A stretch of DNA of 64,000 bases from Bog-756 sp036513075 (GTDB lineage Bacteria; Actinomycetota; Acidimicrobiia; Acidimicrobiales; RAAP-2): contig DATBZS010000070.1 in assembly GCA_036513075.1 (NCBI GenBank), forward strand, positions 4,383 through 68,382. Direction: 5' to 3'. Below the pieces are notes generated by a model. That model did no database searches. It was not told where the DNA came from and saw only the letters and a program-made list of their open reading frames with translations. Both the position numbers and the translations under genes were made by a program. Position 1 is the first letter of the stretch. Every line of letters starts with the position of its first letter. Shown here piece after piece: positions 36,614-45,057 of the stretch.

Positions 36614-37738
36614 TCAGGTCGGTTCGACCGCGCCGGCCGGAAGTAGCGGGGTCAGCAGGCGCAGCCACGCGGCGCCCACCGCCGTGATGCTGAACCGCTC
36701 GACGCACCGCGCCCGCGCCGCCTCACCCATGGAGTGGCGTAGCTCGACGTCCTCCACCAGACGGGCCAGTGCCGAGACCATGCCATCGAAGTCCTCCACG
36801 CCCAGTACGAATCCGGTCGTGCCGTCCTCGACGACCGAGCGCACACCGGGCACGTCGGTGGCGACGATCGGGAGCGCGGACAGGCCACCTTCGATGAGGA
36901 CACCGGGCATGCCTTCGCCCTGGGGTCTGCTGGGGAAGACCATGACATCGGACCGACCCAGCAGCTCGGCCACGTCGGACCGGGAGCCGAGCATCTCGAT
37001 CCCCGCCTCTCGGGCCAGCGGCTCCACCGTCGGACGGAGCACTCCGTCGCCGATCAGGATGGCTCGAAACGCCAGTCCTTGGGCACGCAGCGCGGCTACT
37101 GCCTCGACGAACCTGGTCGGTCGCTTTCCCTCGGTCAGGGCGCCGACGAACGCGATCACCGGGAGACCGTCAGGGGCGTCCCGCGGGCGAGGACGAAAGA
37201 CCTCCGGGTCCCGGCCGTTGGGCGTCATAGTGACCTTGGCCGCCGGTACGCGGAAGAGCTGCTGGCATTCGATGGCCACCTCGTCCCCTTCGGCGGCGAT
37301 CGCGTCGACCCTCCGCAGGAGCTGCCTCCAGAGCTCGAGTTGCGGACGGGACGTCGATGTCGCCCCGTAGGTTCCGATGGCGTAGTACGCCAGCGGTCGG
37401 CGCCGGCCGACGAGCGCCGGCACCAGGTACTTCAGCGGTTCGCCTCCGTGGGCGACCACAAGGGCCGGGTCCAGTGCCGACAGTGCCTTGCGCAGGTGGG
37501 GGAGCACGCGCGGGTTGTAGCCGACGCCTGCCTGCCCCCGGTCGGCGATTCCGAGCGACAGATCGAGGTCGACCTCGGCGGGGCCGTCGAAGATGCAGAG
37601 CACGCGATGGGCCCGGACGCCGGGCTGGTCGAGTTCGTCCGCCAGTGCCCGAGCCTCGCGCTGGGCGCCCCTCGCCAGTGGTGTGGGGATCACATGGAGC
37701 ACCAACGGCTCGTCCACGGCATCCCACTGGTCGGTCAT
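36614..37738 (-). CDS. Glycosyltransferase family 4
   Basis: A 374-residue GT-B enzyme. The N-terminal domain starts LVLHVIPTPLARGAQREARALADEL. The C-terminal donor-binding domain shows VIAFVGALTEGKRPTRFVEAV and the EX7E-like motif in SRPQGEGMPGVLIEGGLSALPIVAT. It transfers a sugar from a nucleotide donor onto the growing lipid-linked glycan with retention of configuration. It is convergent with the Wzy-like gene after 32 bp and follows the next GT4 gene (131-bp gap) on the same strand. Donor and acceptor are not predictable. Confidence 0.88.
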   Translation of the reverse strand: MTDQWDAVDEPLVLHVIPTPLARGAQREARALADELDQPGVRAHRVLCIFDGPAEVDLDLSLGIADRGQAGVGYNPRVLPHLRKALSALDPALVVAHGGEPLKYLVPALVGRRRPLAYYAIGTYGATSTSRPQLELWRQLLRRVDAIAAEGDEVAIECQQLFRVPAAKVTMTPNGRDPEVFRPRPRDAPDGLPVIAFVGALTEGKRPTRFVEAVAALRAQGLAFRAILIGDGVLRPTVEPLAREAGIEMLGSRSDVAELLGRSDVMVFPSRPQGEGMPGVLIEGGLSALPIVATDVPGVRSVVEDGTTGFVLGVEDFDGMVSALARLVEDVELRHSMGEAARARCVERFSITAVGAAWLRLLTPLLPAGAVEPT

Positions 37739-37869
37739 GCCGGCCCCCTACGGTGCCGGCCCCTCCGGCAGGAAGTCGATGGTAGCAGCGGGATCGCGGG
37801 AACCCCGGGTCCGGCGGTACGACGCCGTCCTCCGGGTGGTCCGTGGGCGGGCGTTGCCTCGGGTCACTG

Positions 37870-39036
37870 TCATCGCCGGACCGGCGCCACTTCCCGGTAG
37901 ATGGATTCGATGGTTCGACTGGCTCTGGCTACGTCGAACATGGCGCTGCGCTGCTTCGCGCCCGTCCCGAGTCGGGTGCGAAGGTCGGGATCGGCGATGA
38001 CCCGGGACAAGGCATCGGCGAGGGCCAGCGGGTCACCAGGTGGGACGACGAGCCCGTCGACCCCGTCGGTCAGCACCTCGGGGACCCCGCCGACCGCCGT
38101 CGCCACGATCGGCAGGCCCACGCTCGTGGCCTCCATCAGGACGACGGGGAGGCCCTCCTGACGGGAGGCGAGGACGAAGACGTCGGCACCGGCGAGGATC
38201 CGCAGCACGTCATCCCGTTGCCCGGCGAACAGCAGCCGATCGCCGAGGTGGAGCCGGGCATGACGCGCCGCCATCTCCTCTTCCAGCTCACCCCGGCCCA
38301 CGGCGACCACCTTCACCGGCAGGTGGCGGTCAGCCAGGATCTCGGTGGCGTCGAGCAGTACGTCATAGCCCTTTTCCGGTCGGAGGTTGGCCACCGAGAC
38401 CACGAGGACGTCGTCGCCTACGACGCCGAACTCCCGGCGCACCTCGTCCCGAATCTCCTGGCGCCGGGCGAGGAGGGTATCGGCTTGCGACAGGTCCACG
38501 CCGTGGACGAGCACCCGCGCCCGACCCCGGATCGACCGCGGCAACGACTCGAGCGCCGCGTCGGAGACCACGATCATGGCCTGGTCCAGCCCGATCGTGG
38601 CCCGGTTCAGTGCCTTGACGACGATCGCCATCTTGTTCCACAGGCTGTGGTCGGTATAGACGATCGCCGGGCGTGCGGAGGGGGGGATCGAGGCGACGAC
38701 CAGGCGGCCCAGCGAGGCCGTGTACGGAAGGTGGAAGTGGACGACGTCGAACTGCCCGTCGGCCAGGAGTCGACGCAACCTCGCCATCCATCGCAGGTCG
38801 CCATTGCTACTGGCGCCCAACGAGTGGACCGGGGTGCCGCGGGCTTCGATCAGCGGCACCATGCCGTCCTCCGCATCCAGGACGTACGCGACTTCGTAGT
38901 CGAACGCCTCATGGTCGCCGGTGGAGACGGTGTCAGTCAGCAGCCGTTCCGCGCCGCCGAACCCCAGGCATTTGATGACCACGAGAATGCGGAGCCGCGA
39001 CTGACCGGGACGCCCCCCTGGTGACCCCGAATCCAC
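37870..39036 (-). CDS. Glycosyltransferase family 4
   Basis: A 388-residue GT-B glycosyltransferase of the WcaL/GT4 type. The N-terminal ILVVIKCLGFGGAERLL has the Gly-Gly-Ala-Glu acceptor loop. The donor domain has VSVANLRPEKGYDVLLDA and the EX7E motif SRQEGLPVVLMEATSVGLPIVAT. GTG 39036 is chosen because GGGGGAGG (39045-39052 on this strand) lies 8 nt upstream; the open frame to 39117 begins with TTG and has no RBS. It is probably co-transcribed with the methyltransferase 99 bp upstream. Confidence 0.88.
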   Translation of the reverse strand: MDSGSPGGRPGQSRLRILVVIKCLGFGGAERLLTDTVSTGDHEAFDYEVAYVLDAEDGMVPLIEARGTPVHSLGASSNGDLRWMARLRRLLADGQFDVVHFHLPYTASLGRLVVASIPPSARPAIVYTDHSLWNKMAIVVKALNRATIGLDQAMIVVSDAALESLPRSIRGRARVLVHGVDLSQADTLLARRQEIRDEVRREFGVVGDDVLVVSVANLRPEKGYDVLLDATEILADRHLPVKVVAVGRGELEEEMAARHARLHLGDRLLFAGQRDDVLRILAGADVFVLASRQEGLPVVLMEATSVGLPIVATAVGGVPEVLTDGVDGLVVPPGDPLALADALSRVIADPDLRTRLGTGAKQRSAMFDVARASRTIESIYREVAPVRR

Positions 39037-39135
39037 CGTCACAACCTCCCCCTGGACTCCACGCTCCGCGCCGGCTCCCCCGACGGTGTCCGCCACCGTC
39101 CCGGCAGACGACCGCAATGTGCCACCCCCGGACGA

Positions 39136-39780
39136 TCAGGCGGTCGAGCGAGAGTCAGGCGTCACCCGGGTGAAGTGGACGACGGCACCGGCCTTGCCGA
39201 GCGGCGTGATCCGCTCAACGCGAAGTCCCGATGCGCCAGCCAGGGCGTCGAAGCCTGTCGACGGATACCCGTGGACACCAACGCCGCGCATGCCGTACCG
39301 GACCTTGCGGAGATTGGTCCGCAGTCCCGGGTAGGGAAACGACGCGACGACGTTCGGTGCGGAGCGCCCCATACGGACGAGGAGCTTTTCCGGTTCACCG
39401 ACGTAGTCGAACACGCCGAGCGCAATGGCGACATCGTAGGTGTCGACCTCGGTGATGTCTTCCCACCCCCGCTGCTCGACGTCCACCATTCCGGGATGGG
39501 CTGCCGCCCCCTCCTTGGCCAGTGCGACCATCGCTTCGGCCGGGTCGATCCCGGTGACGTGGACCCCTGCCTCGGCCAGTGGTGCGAAGAGCGGGCCGCT
39601 TCCACACCCCACGTCGAGCACCCGGGTGGCCGACAACCCGGCGACGGTGTCCACGGCGATCCGCAAGCGGTCGAAGAGCGGACCTCGACCGAGTGCACGA
39701 GAGACCGGTTCGCTGGAGTAGAAGGACGAGAACCGCCCGGCCCGCTGGTGGAAGTACGTCTTGAAGTCTCCGTCAGACAT
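39136..39780 (-). CDS. Class I SAM-dependent methyltransferase
   Basis: A 214-residue cytosolic methyltransferase. Motif I is RVLDVGCGSGPLFAPLAEAG, followed by VTGIDPAEAMV, and DVAIALGVFDYVGEP forms motifs II-III. ATG 39780 (MSDGDFKTYFHQRAG) overlaps the end of the deacetylase gene by 8 bp, so the two are translationally coupled; an open frame extends further upstream but only inside that gene. Position inside the glycan locus suggests sugar O-methylation. A role on a small metabolite is not excluded. Confidence 0.85.
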   Translation of the reverse strand: MSDGDFKTYFHQRAGRFSSFYSSEPVSRALGRGPLFDRLRIAVDTVAGLSATRVLDVGCGSGPLFAPLAEAGVHVTGIDPAEAMVALAKEGAAAHPGMVDVEQRGWEDITEVDTYDVAIALGVFDYVGEPEKLLVRMGRSAPNVVASFPYPGLRTNLRKVRYGMRGVGVHGYPSTGFDALAGASGLRVERITPLGKAGAVVHFTRVTPDSRSTA

Positions 39781-40516
39781 CTGCACACGCCTTGCTGCCG
39801 TATCGGCTGAGAAGTTGCGAGAACAAGCCTGCGACCCGGCCCCGCCCCAGCAACTGCTTGGCTGCGGCGAGCGATCGGATGCTGGCCGTACCCGGGAGGG
39901 TCGCTCCGAAATCGTAGGAATGGTAGTAGAGCACGGCCGGTCCTTCAGCCGCATCGACGGCCGATGAGATCGTCCGATACGGAAGCAGGCGCTGGTAGCT
40001 GCCGCCGCCCATCGGGATTCGGTGTCGGATCAGCACCGGTAGCTCCCGCACCGGCGACCGGGCACCAAGAAAGCTCGCATCCGACACGTAGGAATAACCT
40101 GCTTCAGCCACCAGATCGCGGTACCGGGCCAGTTCCATCGATGCGGGAACGTCGAACCGGGGCGATCGGAAGCCGTGGACCGGTCGCTGCAGGGTGTCCT
40201 CGACCATCTGTTTTCCTCGTCGGAGCCAGTCGACCAGTGTCCGCGGGTCCTCGGGGAGTCGCCCGTGGTCCGGACCGTGGATGGCGATCTCGTGACCGCG
40301 ATCGGCCAGTTCGGTGAGTTCGGCGGCGACGGTCGGCAGGTAATTGCCCACGACGAAGAGCGTCACCCGTCGATCGTCACCAGACGTGTCGAGCAGCGAG
40401 GCCAGCCCGTCGAGGCCGCTGCGCGCTCCGTCGGGACGGGGGATCGGCTCGCCGAGCACCGCCATTCCGTCATACCAGTCCTCGACGTCGACGGTGAGAC
40501 AGACGGGGGGCGTCAC
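39773..40516 (-). CDS. Polysaccharide deacetylase (carbohydrate esterase 4 type)
   Basis: A 247-residue NodB-type metal-dependent deacetylase. The N-terminal TVDVEDWYDG carries the catalytic and metal Asp pair, HEIAIHGPDHG gives the metal His residues, and GFRSPRFDVP is the next conserved motif. It lacks a signal peptide, so it acts in the cytoplasm, likely removing an N-acetyl group from a lipid-linked amino sugar. GTG 40516 overlaps the stop of the upstream glycosyltransferase (GTGA). The DVEDW form resembles deacetylases of exopolysaccharide loci. Confidence 0.88.
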   Translation of the reverse strand: MTPPVCLTVDVEDWYDGMAVLGEPIPRPDGARSGLDGLASLLDTSGDDRRVTLFVVGNYLPTVAAELTELADRGHEIAIHGPDHGRLPEDPRTLVDWLRRGKQMVEDTLQRPVHGFRSPRFDVPASMELARYRDLVAEAGYSYVSDASFLGARSPVRELPVLIRHRIPMGGGSYQRLLPYRTISSAVDAAEGPAVLYYHSYDFGATLPGTASIRSLAAAKQLLGRGRVAGLFSQLLSRYGSKACADV

Positions 40517-41685
40517 GCGGCGTCCTTGGTCCCGACGGGCGACGCCGAAACCAGCGGTGTTATCGCCGAGTACACCTCGGTCAGTCGATCGACCACGAGG
40601 TCCTCCGAGAAGCGGGAGACCACCCACTGCTGGCAGGCCGCTCCGAGCACTGCCCTCCGGTCCGGGTCCTCGAGCAGCGAACGGACCAGCTCGGTAAGCG
40701 CAGCAACGTCACCTCGGGGGACCACGAGACCCAGCGATGGGTCGAGTACTTCGCGGACGCCGCGAATGTCGTAGGCGACCACGGGGCGTCCCATGACCGC
40801 CGCTTCCATCACCACACGGGGGATCCCCTCGCGATACGACGGAAGTACCACGAGGTCGGCCGATGCCAGATATGGGCGCACGTCGTCGACACCGCCCACG
40901 AACGAGACCGTGCCCGACGCCGAAGCGCGGCCCACCGCCTCCTCGGAAAGCGCGTCGCTCTGGTCGTGTTCGAACGGACCGACGTGGACGAAGTCGGCCT
41001 GCCCGGACAGTGCCACAGCGATATCCAGGAAGTCCTGGCAGCCCTTTTCAAGTACGAGTCGACTGACCATCATGACGATCGGGCGCTCCGATCCGATGGC
41101 TGGCTCCACCGGCGATTCGAAGTGGGAAAGCACGATGCCATTGCCCAGGTACCCGAGCTTCCGTTCGGGACAGATCCGGACGCGGGGTAGCACCTGCTCG
41201 TCCTCGTGGCTCTGGACGAGCACACGATCCGCCCAGGAGCAGCACCAGCGCTCGAAGCACCACCCGAGCACGTTGGCCAGTCGGCCGTTGTCCCGGAAGT
41301 ACAGGGCGCCATGGATGGTGTAGATGGCCGGAGTCCCGGCCAGTCGGGCCGCGGGCAGTCCGAGGAAGGAAGCCTTGGGCGTGTGGGTCTGTGCGAAGTC
41401 GAACTTCTGGCGGCGGAAGTACTTCCACAGGCGCACGAACGAGGTGAAGTCGGACAACGCGAATTCGCGGCGAATGGGGATCACCTCGACCGTGACACCG
41501 GCCGGAGGGTCGTCGTAGGCGTCGCCGCTGACCACGGTCCAGTCCACGTCGTCGAGGGCCCGCATCTGATTGGCGAGCAGGACCCGGGCGGTCAATGAGG
41601 TGGTAACTACACGGCACCCGACGCGCCTGGTCACCCGGTTCTGGGGTGCGACATGTGACGTCGGTTCCATCGCCCCCCTGTTCAT
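40513..41685 (-). CDS. Glycosyltransferase family 4
   Basis: A 390-residue GT-B enzyme similar to the WbpH/PglA group. The N-terminal region includes TSLTARVLLANQMRAL and DFAQTHTPKASFLGL, and the donor domain has VMMVSRLVLEKGCQDFLD plus the EX7E motif in YREGIPRVVMEAAVMGRPVVAYD. An internal ATG at 41670 with AGGGGGG just before it is an alternative start five codons later. It begins a coupled run of three genes (GT4, deacetylase, methyltransferase), suggesting transfer of an N-acetyl sugar that is then trimmed and methylated. Confidence 0.88.
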   Translation of the reverse strand: MNRGAMEPTSHVAPQNRVTRRVGCRVVTTSLTARVLLANQMRALDDVDWTVVSGDAYDDPPAGVTVEVIPIRREFALSDFTSFVRLWKYFRRQKFDFAQTHTPKASFLGLPAARLAGTPAIYTIHGALYFRDNGRLANVLGWCFERWCCSWADRVLVQSHEDEQVLPRVRICPERKLGYLGNGIVLSHFESPVEPAIGSERPIVMMVSRLVLEKGCQDFLDIAVALSGQADFVHVGPFEHDQSDALSEEAVGRASASGTVSFVGGVDDVRPYLASADLVVLPSYREGIPRVVMEAAVMGRPVVAYDIRGVREVLDPSLGLVVPRGDVAALTELVRSLLEDPDRRAVLGAACQQWVVSRFSEDLVVDRLTEVYSAITPLVSASPVGTKDAA

Positions 41686-41800
41686 CGACGGAAGCCACCG
41701 GCGGGGCGCCCACGCTCGCGGCTGTGGTGCAACGGCCCTCGGGTTGCCAATGTTGCAGAGTACCGTGAGGCCCCGCGCAGCGGCAATAGGTGTTCCCGAC

Positions 41801-43771
41801 CTAGCTGCCGAGGTCCGGCTCCCAGCGGTCGATCCATGCCTGGAGCGCGAGCACCGCCCACAGTTCGTAGCCGAGGTCGCGGCGCCCCTCGAGGTGGCTG
41901 GTCCATGCCTGCCGGATCGGCTCGGGATCGAGGAGGCCCTGGTCGCGTAGACGTCGCTCGTCGAGGAGCTCCTCCGCCCACGGGCGGAGCGAGCCGCGCA
42001 ACATGGTGCCGATGGGAAAGCCGAATCCCATCTTGGGTCGTTCGATCAGGGCGGGGGGGACGTGGCGGTAGAGCACCTGTCGCAGGAGCCACTTCGTGGT
42101 CCCCTGGTGCAGCTTGACCGACATCGGCAGTCGCCAGGCCAGGTCGAATACGTCCCGATCCAGGAAGGGGACCCTCGTCTCCAGAGAGTTCGCCATGGCC
42201 GCCCGGTCGAGTTTGGTCAGGATGTCGTCGGGGAGGTAGCTCACCAGGTCCAGCCACATCATCTGCTCGGTGATCCCCCCGAGCGCCGGCCACCGGTCCG
42301 GCTGCGATGCCACCGACGTGGTGGCGCCCGCGCCGATCACCATCGACTCCGCGTCGTCCCAGTACGACGCCAGGGCGAAGTACGCGTCCTCGACTCCGGA
42401 AGCCGACAGCACCTTGGCCAGCTTGGCCACTTTGGTCGACGGGTTGCGGACCCGCATCCGAGCTGGGAGTACCGCGGTACCCCGAGCCAGGGTGTCCACC
42501 GTTCCTGGCGACAGCGAGCCCAATGCAGAGCCGGCCGCTCGGCGCACCGGTCCGGGCAACGCGGCGGACCTCCTCCAGATCCGCTCCAGCCATGCATGAC
42601 GGTTGTACCCGGCGAAGAGCTCGTCGCCACCGTCACCGGAAAGTGACACGGTCACGTCGGTACGGGCGAGCTTGCTCACCAGGTACATGGGGATCTCGGA
42701 GATGTCGCCGAACGGCTCGTCCCAGAAGTCCGGAAGATGCGGAATGACGTCTACGGCGTCTTGATCGCTGACCGCCAAGAGGGTGTGGTCGGTACCGAGG
42801 TGTTCGGCGACGGCTGCAGCCTCGCCCGACTCGTCGAAGGCCCGGTCGGCGAACCCGACCGTGAACGTCCGCACTGGACGGTCGCTGTGACGTTGCATCA
42901 GGGCGACGACCAGGCTCGAATCGATCCCGCCCGAAAGAAAGGCGCCCACCGGAACGTCGGCGACCATGCGTGCAGCGACGGAGTCCGACAGCACCTGCTC
43001 CAACTGGTCGGCCAGCTCGTCGGTGGAGCCGGTCAGTGGGTGGGACCTGGCCTGTTCGATGGCGTTGCGCGCCGACCAGTAGGGACGAGCCGCCGGGAGG
43101 TCGCCGGGGCGAATCGAGTCGGCGAAGGTGACGAACTCCCCGGGCGAAAGCTTGGCCACGCCGCGGTAGATCGTGTGTGGCGCGGGGACGCAGTTGTGCC
43201 GGAGGTACAGCGCTACCGCGTCCCGGTCGATGGAGGCGTCGAACTCCGGGAGCGTGCGCAGGGACTTCAATTCCGAGGCAAAGGCCAGTCGGCGACCGAC
43301 CCATCCGTAGTAGAGGGGCTTCTCGCCGAAGCGGTCCCTCGCCAGATGGAGCTGGGAAAGCTGCCGGTCCCACAGTCCGAGGGCGAACATTCCCTCGCAC
43401 GCGTCGAGGGCCACCTCGAGCCCCCACGCCTGGACCGCGCCGAGCAGGACCTCGGTGTCGGAACTTCCCCGGAAGACGAGACCCTCGCCGGTGAGTTGTC
43501 GGCGGAGTTCGGGGTGGTTATAGATCTCGCCATTGAAGACAAGGACCCACCTCCCGTCGGACGACACCATCGGCTGGGCTCCCTCGGGACCGAGCTCCAC
43601 GACGGCCAGCCGCCGGTGCCCGAGGGCCACGCCATGCTCGGGATCGGTCCACACACCGTCGGCATCGGGCCCGCGGTGGATCAGGGCGGCCGTCATGGCG
43701 ACGATTCGGTCGGCAAGCGTCTCTGCCGGCGACCCCCGGGACGGGTCGAAGAGGCCGGTGATCCCGCACAT
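41801..43771 (-). CDS. asnB: Glutamine-dependent asparagine synthase-type amidotransferase
   Basis: A 656-residue AsnB-family enzyme. Cys2 (MCGITGLFD) is the N-terminal nucleophile of the glutaminase domain, with FNGEIYNHPELR and RDRFGEKPLYYG as its conserved motifs. The synthase domain has the ATP PP-loop SGGIDSS at 280-286. The start is fixed by the need for Cys at position 2; the frame upstream to 43858 is rejected. In surface-glycan loci such enzymes often amidate uronic acids (as proposed for WbpS). With a UDP-sugar dehydrogenase in this locus that is a reasonable role here; ordinary asparagine synthesis is the alternative. Confidence 0.92.
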   Translation of the reverse strand: MCGITGLFDPSRGSPAETLADRIVAMTAALIHRGPDADGVWTDPEHGVALGHRRLAVVELGPEGAQPMVSSDGRWVLVFNGEIYNHPELRRQLTGEGLVFRGSSDTEVLLGAVQAWGLEVALDACEGMFALGLWDRQLSQLHLARDRFGEKPLYYGWVGRRLAFASELKSLRTLPEFDASIDRDAVALYLRHNCVPAPHTIYRGVAKLSPGEFVTFADSIRPGDLPAARPYWSARNAIEQARSHPLTGSTDELADQLEQVLSDSVAARMVADVPVGAFLSGGIDSSLVVALMQRHSDRPVRTFTVGFADRAFDESGEAAAVAEHLGTDHTLLAVSDQDAVDVIPHLPDFWDEPFGDISEIPMYLVSKLARTDVTVSLSGDGGDELFAGYNRHAWLERIWRRSAALPGPVRRAAGSALGSLSPGTVDTLARGTAVLPARMRVRNPSTKVAKLAKVLSASGVEDAYFALASYWDDAESMVIGAGATTSVASQPDRWPALGGITEQMMWLDLVSYLPDDILTKLDRAAMANSLETRVPFLDRDVFDLAWRLPMSVKLHQGTTKWLLRQVLYRHVPPALIERPKMGFGFPIGTMLRGSLRPWAEELLDERRLRDQGLLDPEPIRQAWTSHLEGRRDLGYELWAVLALQAWIDRWEPDLGS

Positions 43772-43775
43772 GGTG

Positions 43776-43988
43776 TCAGGCCTCCGCTCTGGAGGACGGC
43801 CTCGCTCCATGGAGGTGGACCCCGACGCGGCCCACGAGGTCGAACATGGCGAGATCATCAGCGGTGACCGCGACCGGTGTCAAGCCGGTGTACTCAGGCT
43901 CGGGTGGATCGTGGGCCCACCCATACGGTGCCTGTGGTGAAAAGCGCCACACGGCCTGGTGACCATGGGCATTCCCACCGACGGCCAA
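43776..43988 (-). CDS. Short reading frame just upstream of asnB, possible gene or remnant
   Basis: A frame of about 70 codons ends 4 bp before the asnB start and reads plausibly (AVWRFSPQAPYGWAHDPPEP and later VAVTADDLAMFDLVGRVGVH). The start is uncertain: TTG 43988 is the nearest candidate and no RBS is clear. The same frame is open further upstream. It may be a small gene coupled to asnB or the tail of a lost gene. The rest of the gap to 44097 shows no other gene. Confidence 0.3.
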   Translation of the reverse strand: MAVGGNAHGHQAVWRFSPQAPYGWAHDPPEPEYTGLTPVAVTADDLAMFDLVGRVGVHLHGARPSSRAEA

Positions 43989-44097
43989 ATTGATGCCTGG
44001 CGTTGGCCGGTGCAGAGCCTTGCGGTAACATCGTTGTCCACGAGTTGGGTGCCTCCGGGTGCGCTTGACCGGTCGAATGGGGGGGTGGCTGTTCCGA

Positions 44098-45057
44098 ATG
44101 TCTGACCTCCAGGGCGAAAGCGCGGGCGGCGCGGTGCCGCTGGTCGTACAAGACCTCGACCAGATACCTCCGGAGCCCCCGGACGACATCGTCTACATGC
44201 ACCGGGCCAAGCTCGGCGAGTCGATCCGAAACCTGTGGGAACACCGCGAAATCATCTACACGCTCGCGGAGCGGGATTTCCGGGCTCAGTACAAGCAGGC
44301 CACACTGGGCGTGATGTGGGCGGTGCTGAGCCCCTTGGCCACCTTGTTCATCTTCGTGGTCGTCTTCTCGCGGGTGAAGGCGTTCCCCCACCAGGGGATC
44401 CCTTACGCCCTGTATGCCTTCGTCGGTATCATGTGCTGGAGCTTCTTCGCTTCGTCACTCGGAGTGGGTGGCACCTCGCTCCTGTCCAACAAGGCACTGC
44501 TGTCCAAGACCCAGTTCCCTCGGGAGTGCTTCCCCTTGGAGACCATGCTGGTGAACGCCCTGAATACGGTCATCTCCTTCGTCCCACTCACCATCCTGTT
44601 CGTCATCTTCGGACGGGCCCCGAAGCTGGCCACCGTGTGGGTGCCATTGCTCATGGTCGTCGAGGTGATGTTCGCCGCCGGGCTCACCATGGCCGTGGCG
44701 AGCCTGATCATCCAGATGCGCGACCTGGGCCAAGTGCTGCCCATCATCATCTCCCTCGGCATCTTCATGACCCCGGTGATCTGGCCGTTCTCCTACATCC
44801 CGGTCCACTACCACCTGTTCGGCGGGATGATGGTGCACGGGCACTGGGTCGGAGGATTCTACGTCAATCTCCAGGCGGTCTACGGCTTCATCAACCCACT
44901 CGGCCCTGTCATCGCCGGTATTCGGGACACCATGCTCCTGGGCCACAACCCCTCATGGATACCCTTGTACTGTGCCGTCGCCGGTGCGATCACGTACCTC
45001 CTGGTGGGCTACAAGATCTTCAAGCGATTCGAGGTGAACTTTGCCGACATTGCCTGA
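44098..45057 (+). CDS. Polysaccharide ABC exporter, permease (Wzm/TagG type)
   Basis: A 319-residue ABC-2 membrane subunit with about six helices. The segment LAERDFRAQYKQATLGVMWAVLSPL before the first helix is the hallmark of Wzm/TagG/KpsM permeases, and the C-terminal FINPLGPVIAGIRDTML matches too. It exports undecaprenyl-linked polysaccharide across the cytoplasmic membrane together with the next gene. ATG 44098 is preferred (G-rich RBS about 12 nt upstream); GTG 44059 and ATG 44077 are in frame upstream. It overlaps the ATPase gene by 17 bp. Confidence 0.92.
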   Translation: MSDLQGESAGGAVPLVVQDLDQIPPEPPDDIVYMHRAKLGESIRNLWEHREIIYTLAERDFRAQYKQATLGVMWAVLSPLATLFIFVVVFSRVKAFPHQGIPYALYAFVGIMCWSFFASSLGVGGTSLLSNKALLSKTQFPRECFPLETMLVNALNTVISFVPLTILFVIFGRAPKLATVWVPLLMVVEVMFAAGLTMAVASLIIQMRDLGQVLPIIISLGIFMTPVIWPFSYIPVHYHLFGGMMVHGHWVGGFYVNLQAVYGFINPLGPVIAGIRDTMLLGHNPSWIPLYCAVAGAITYLLVGYKIFKRFEVNFADIA

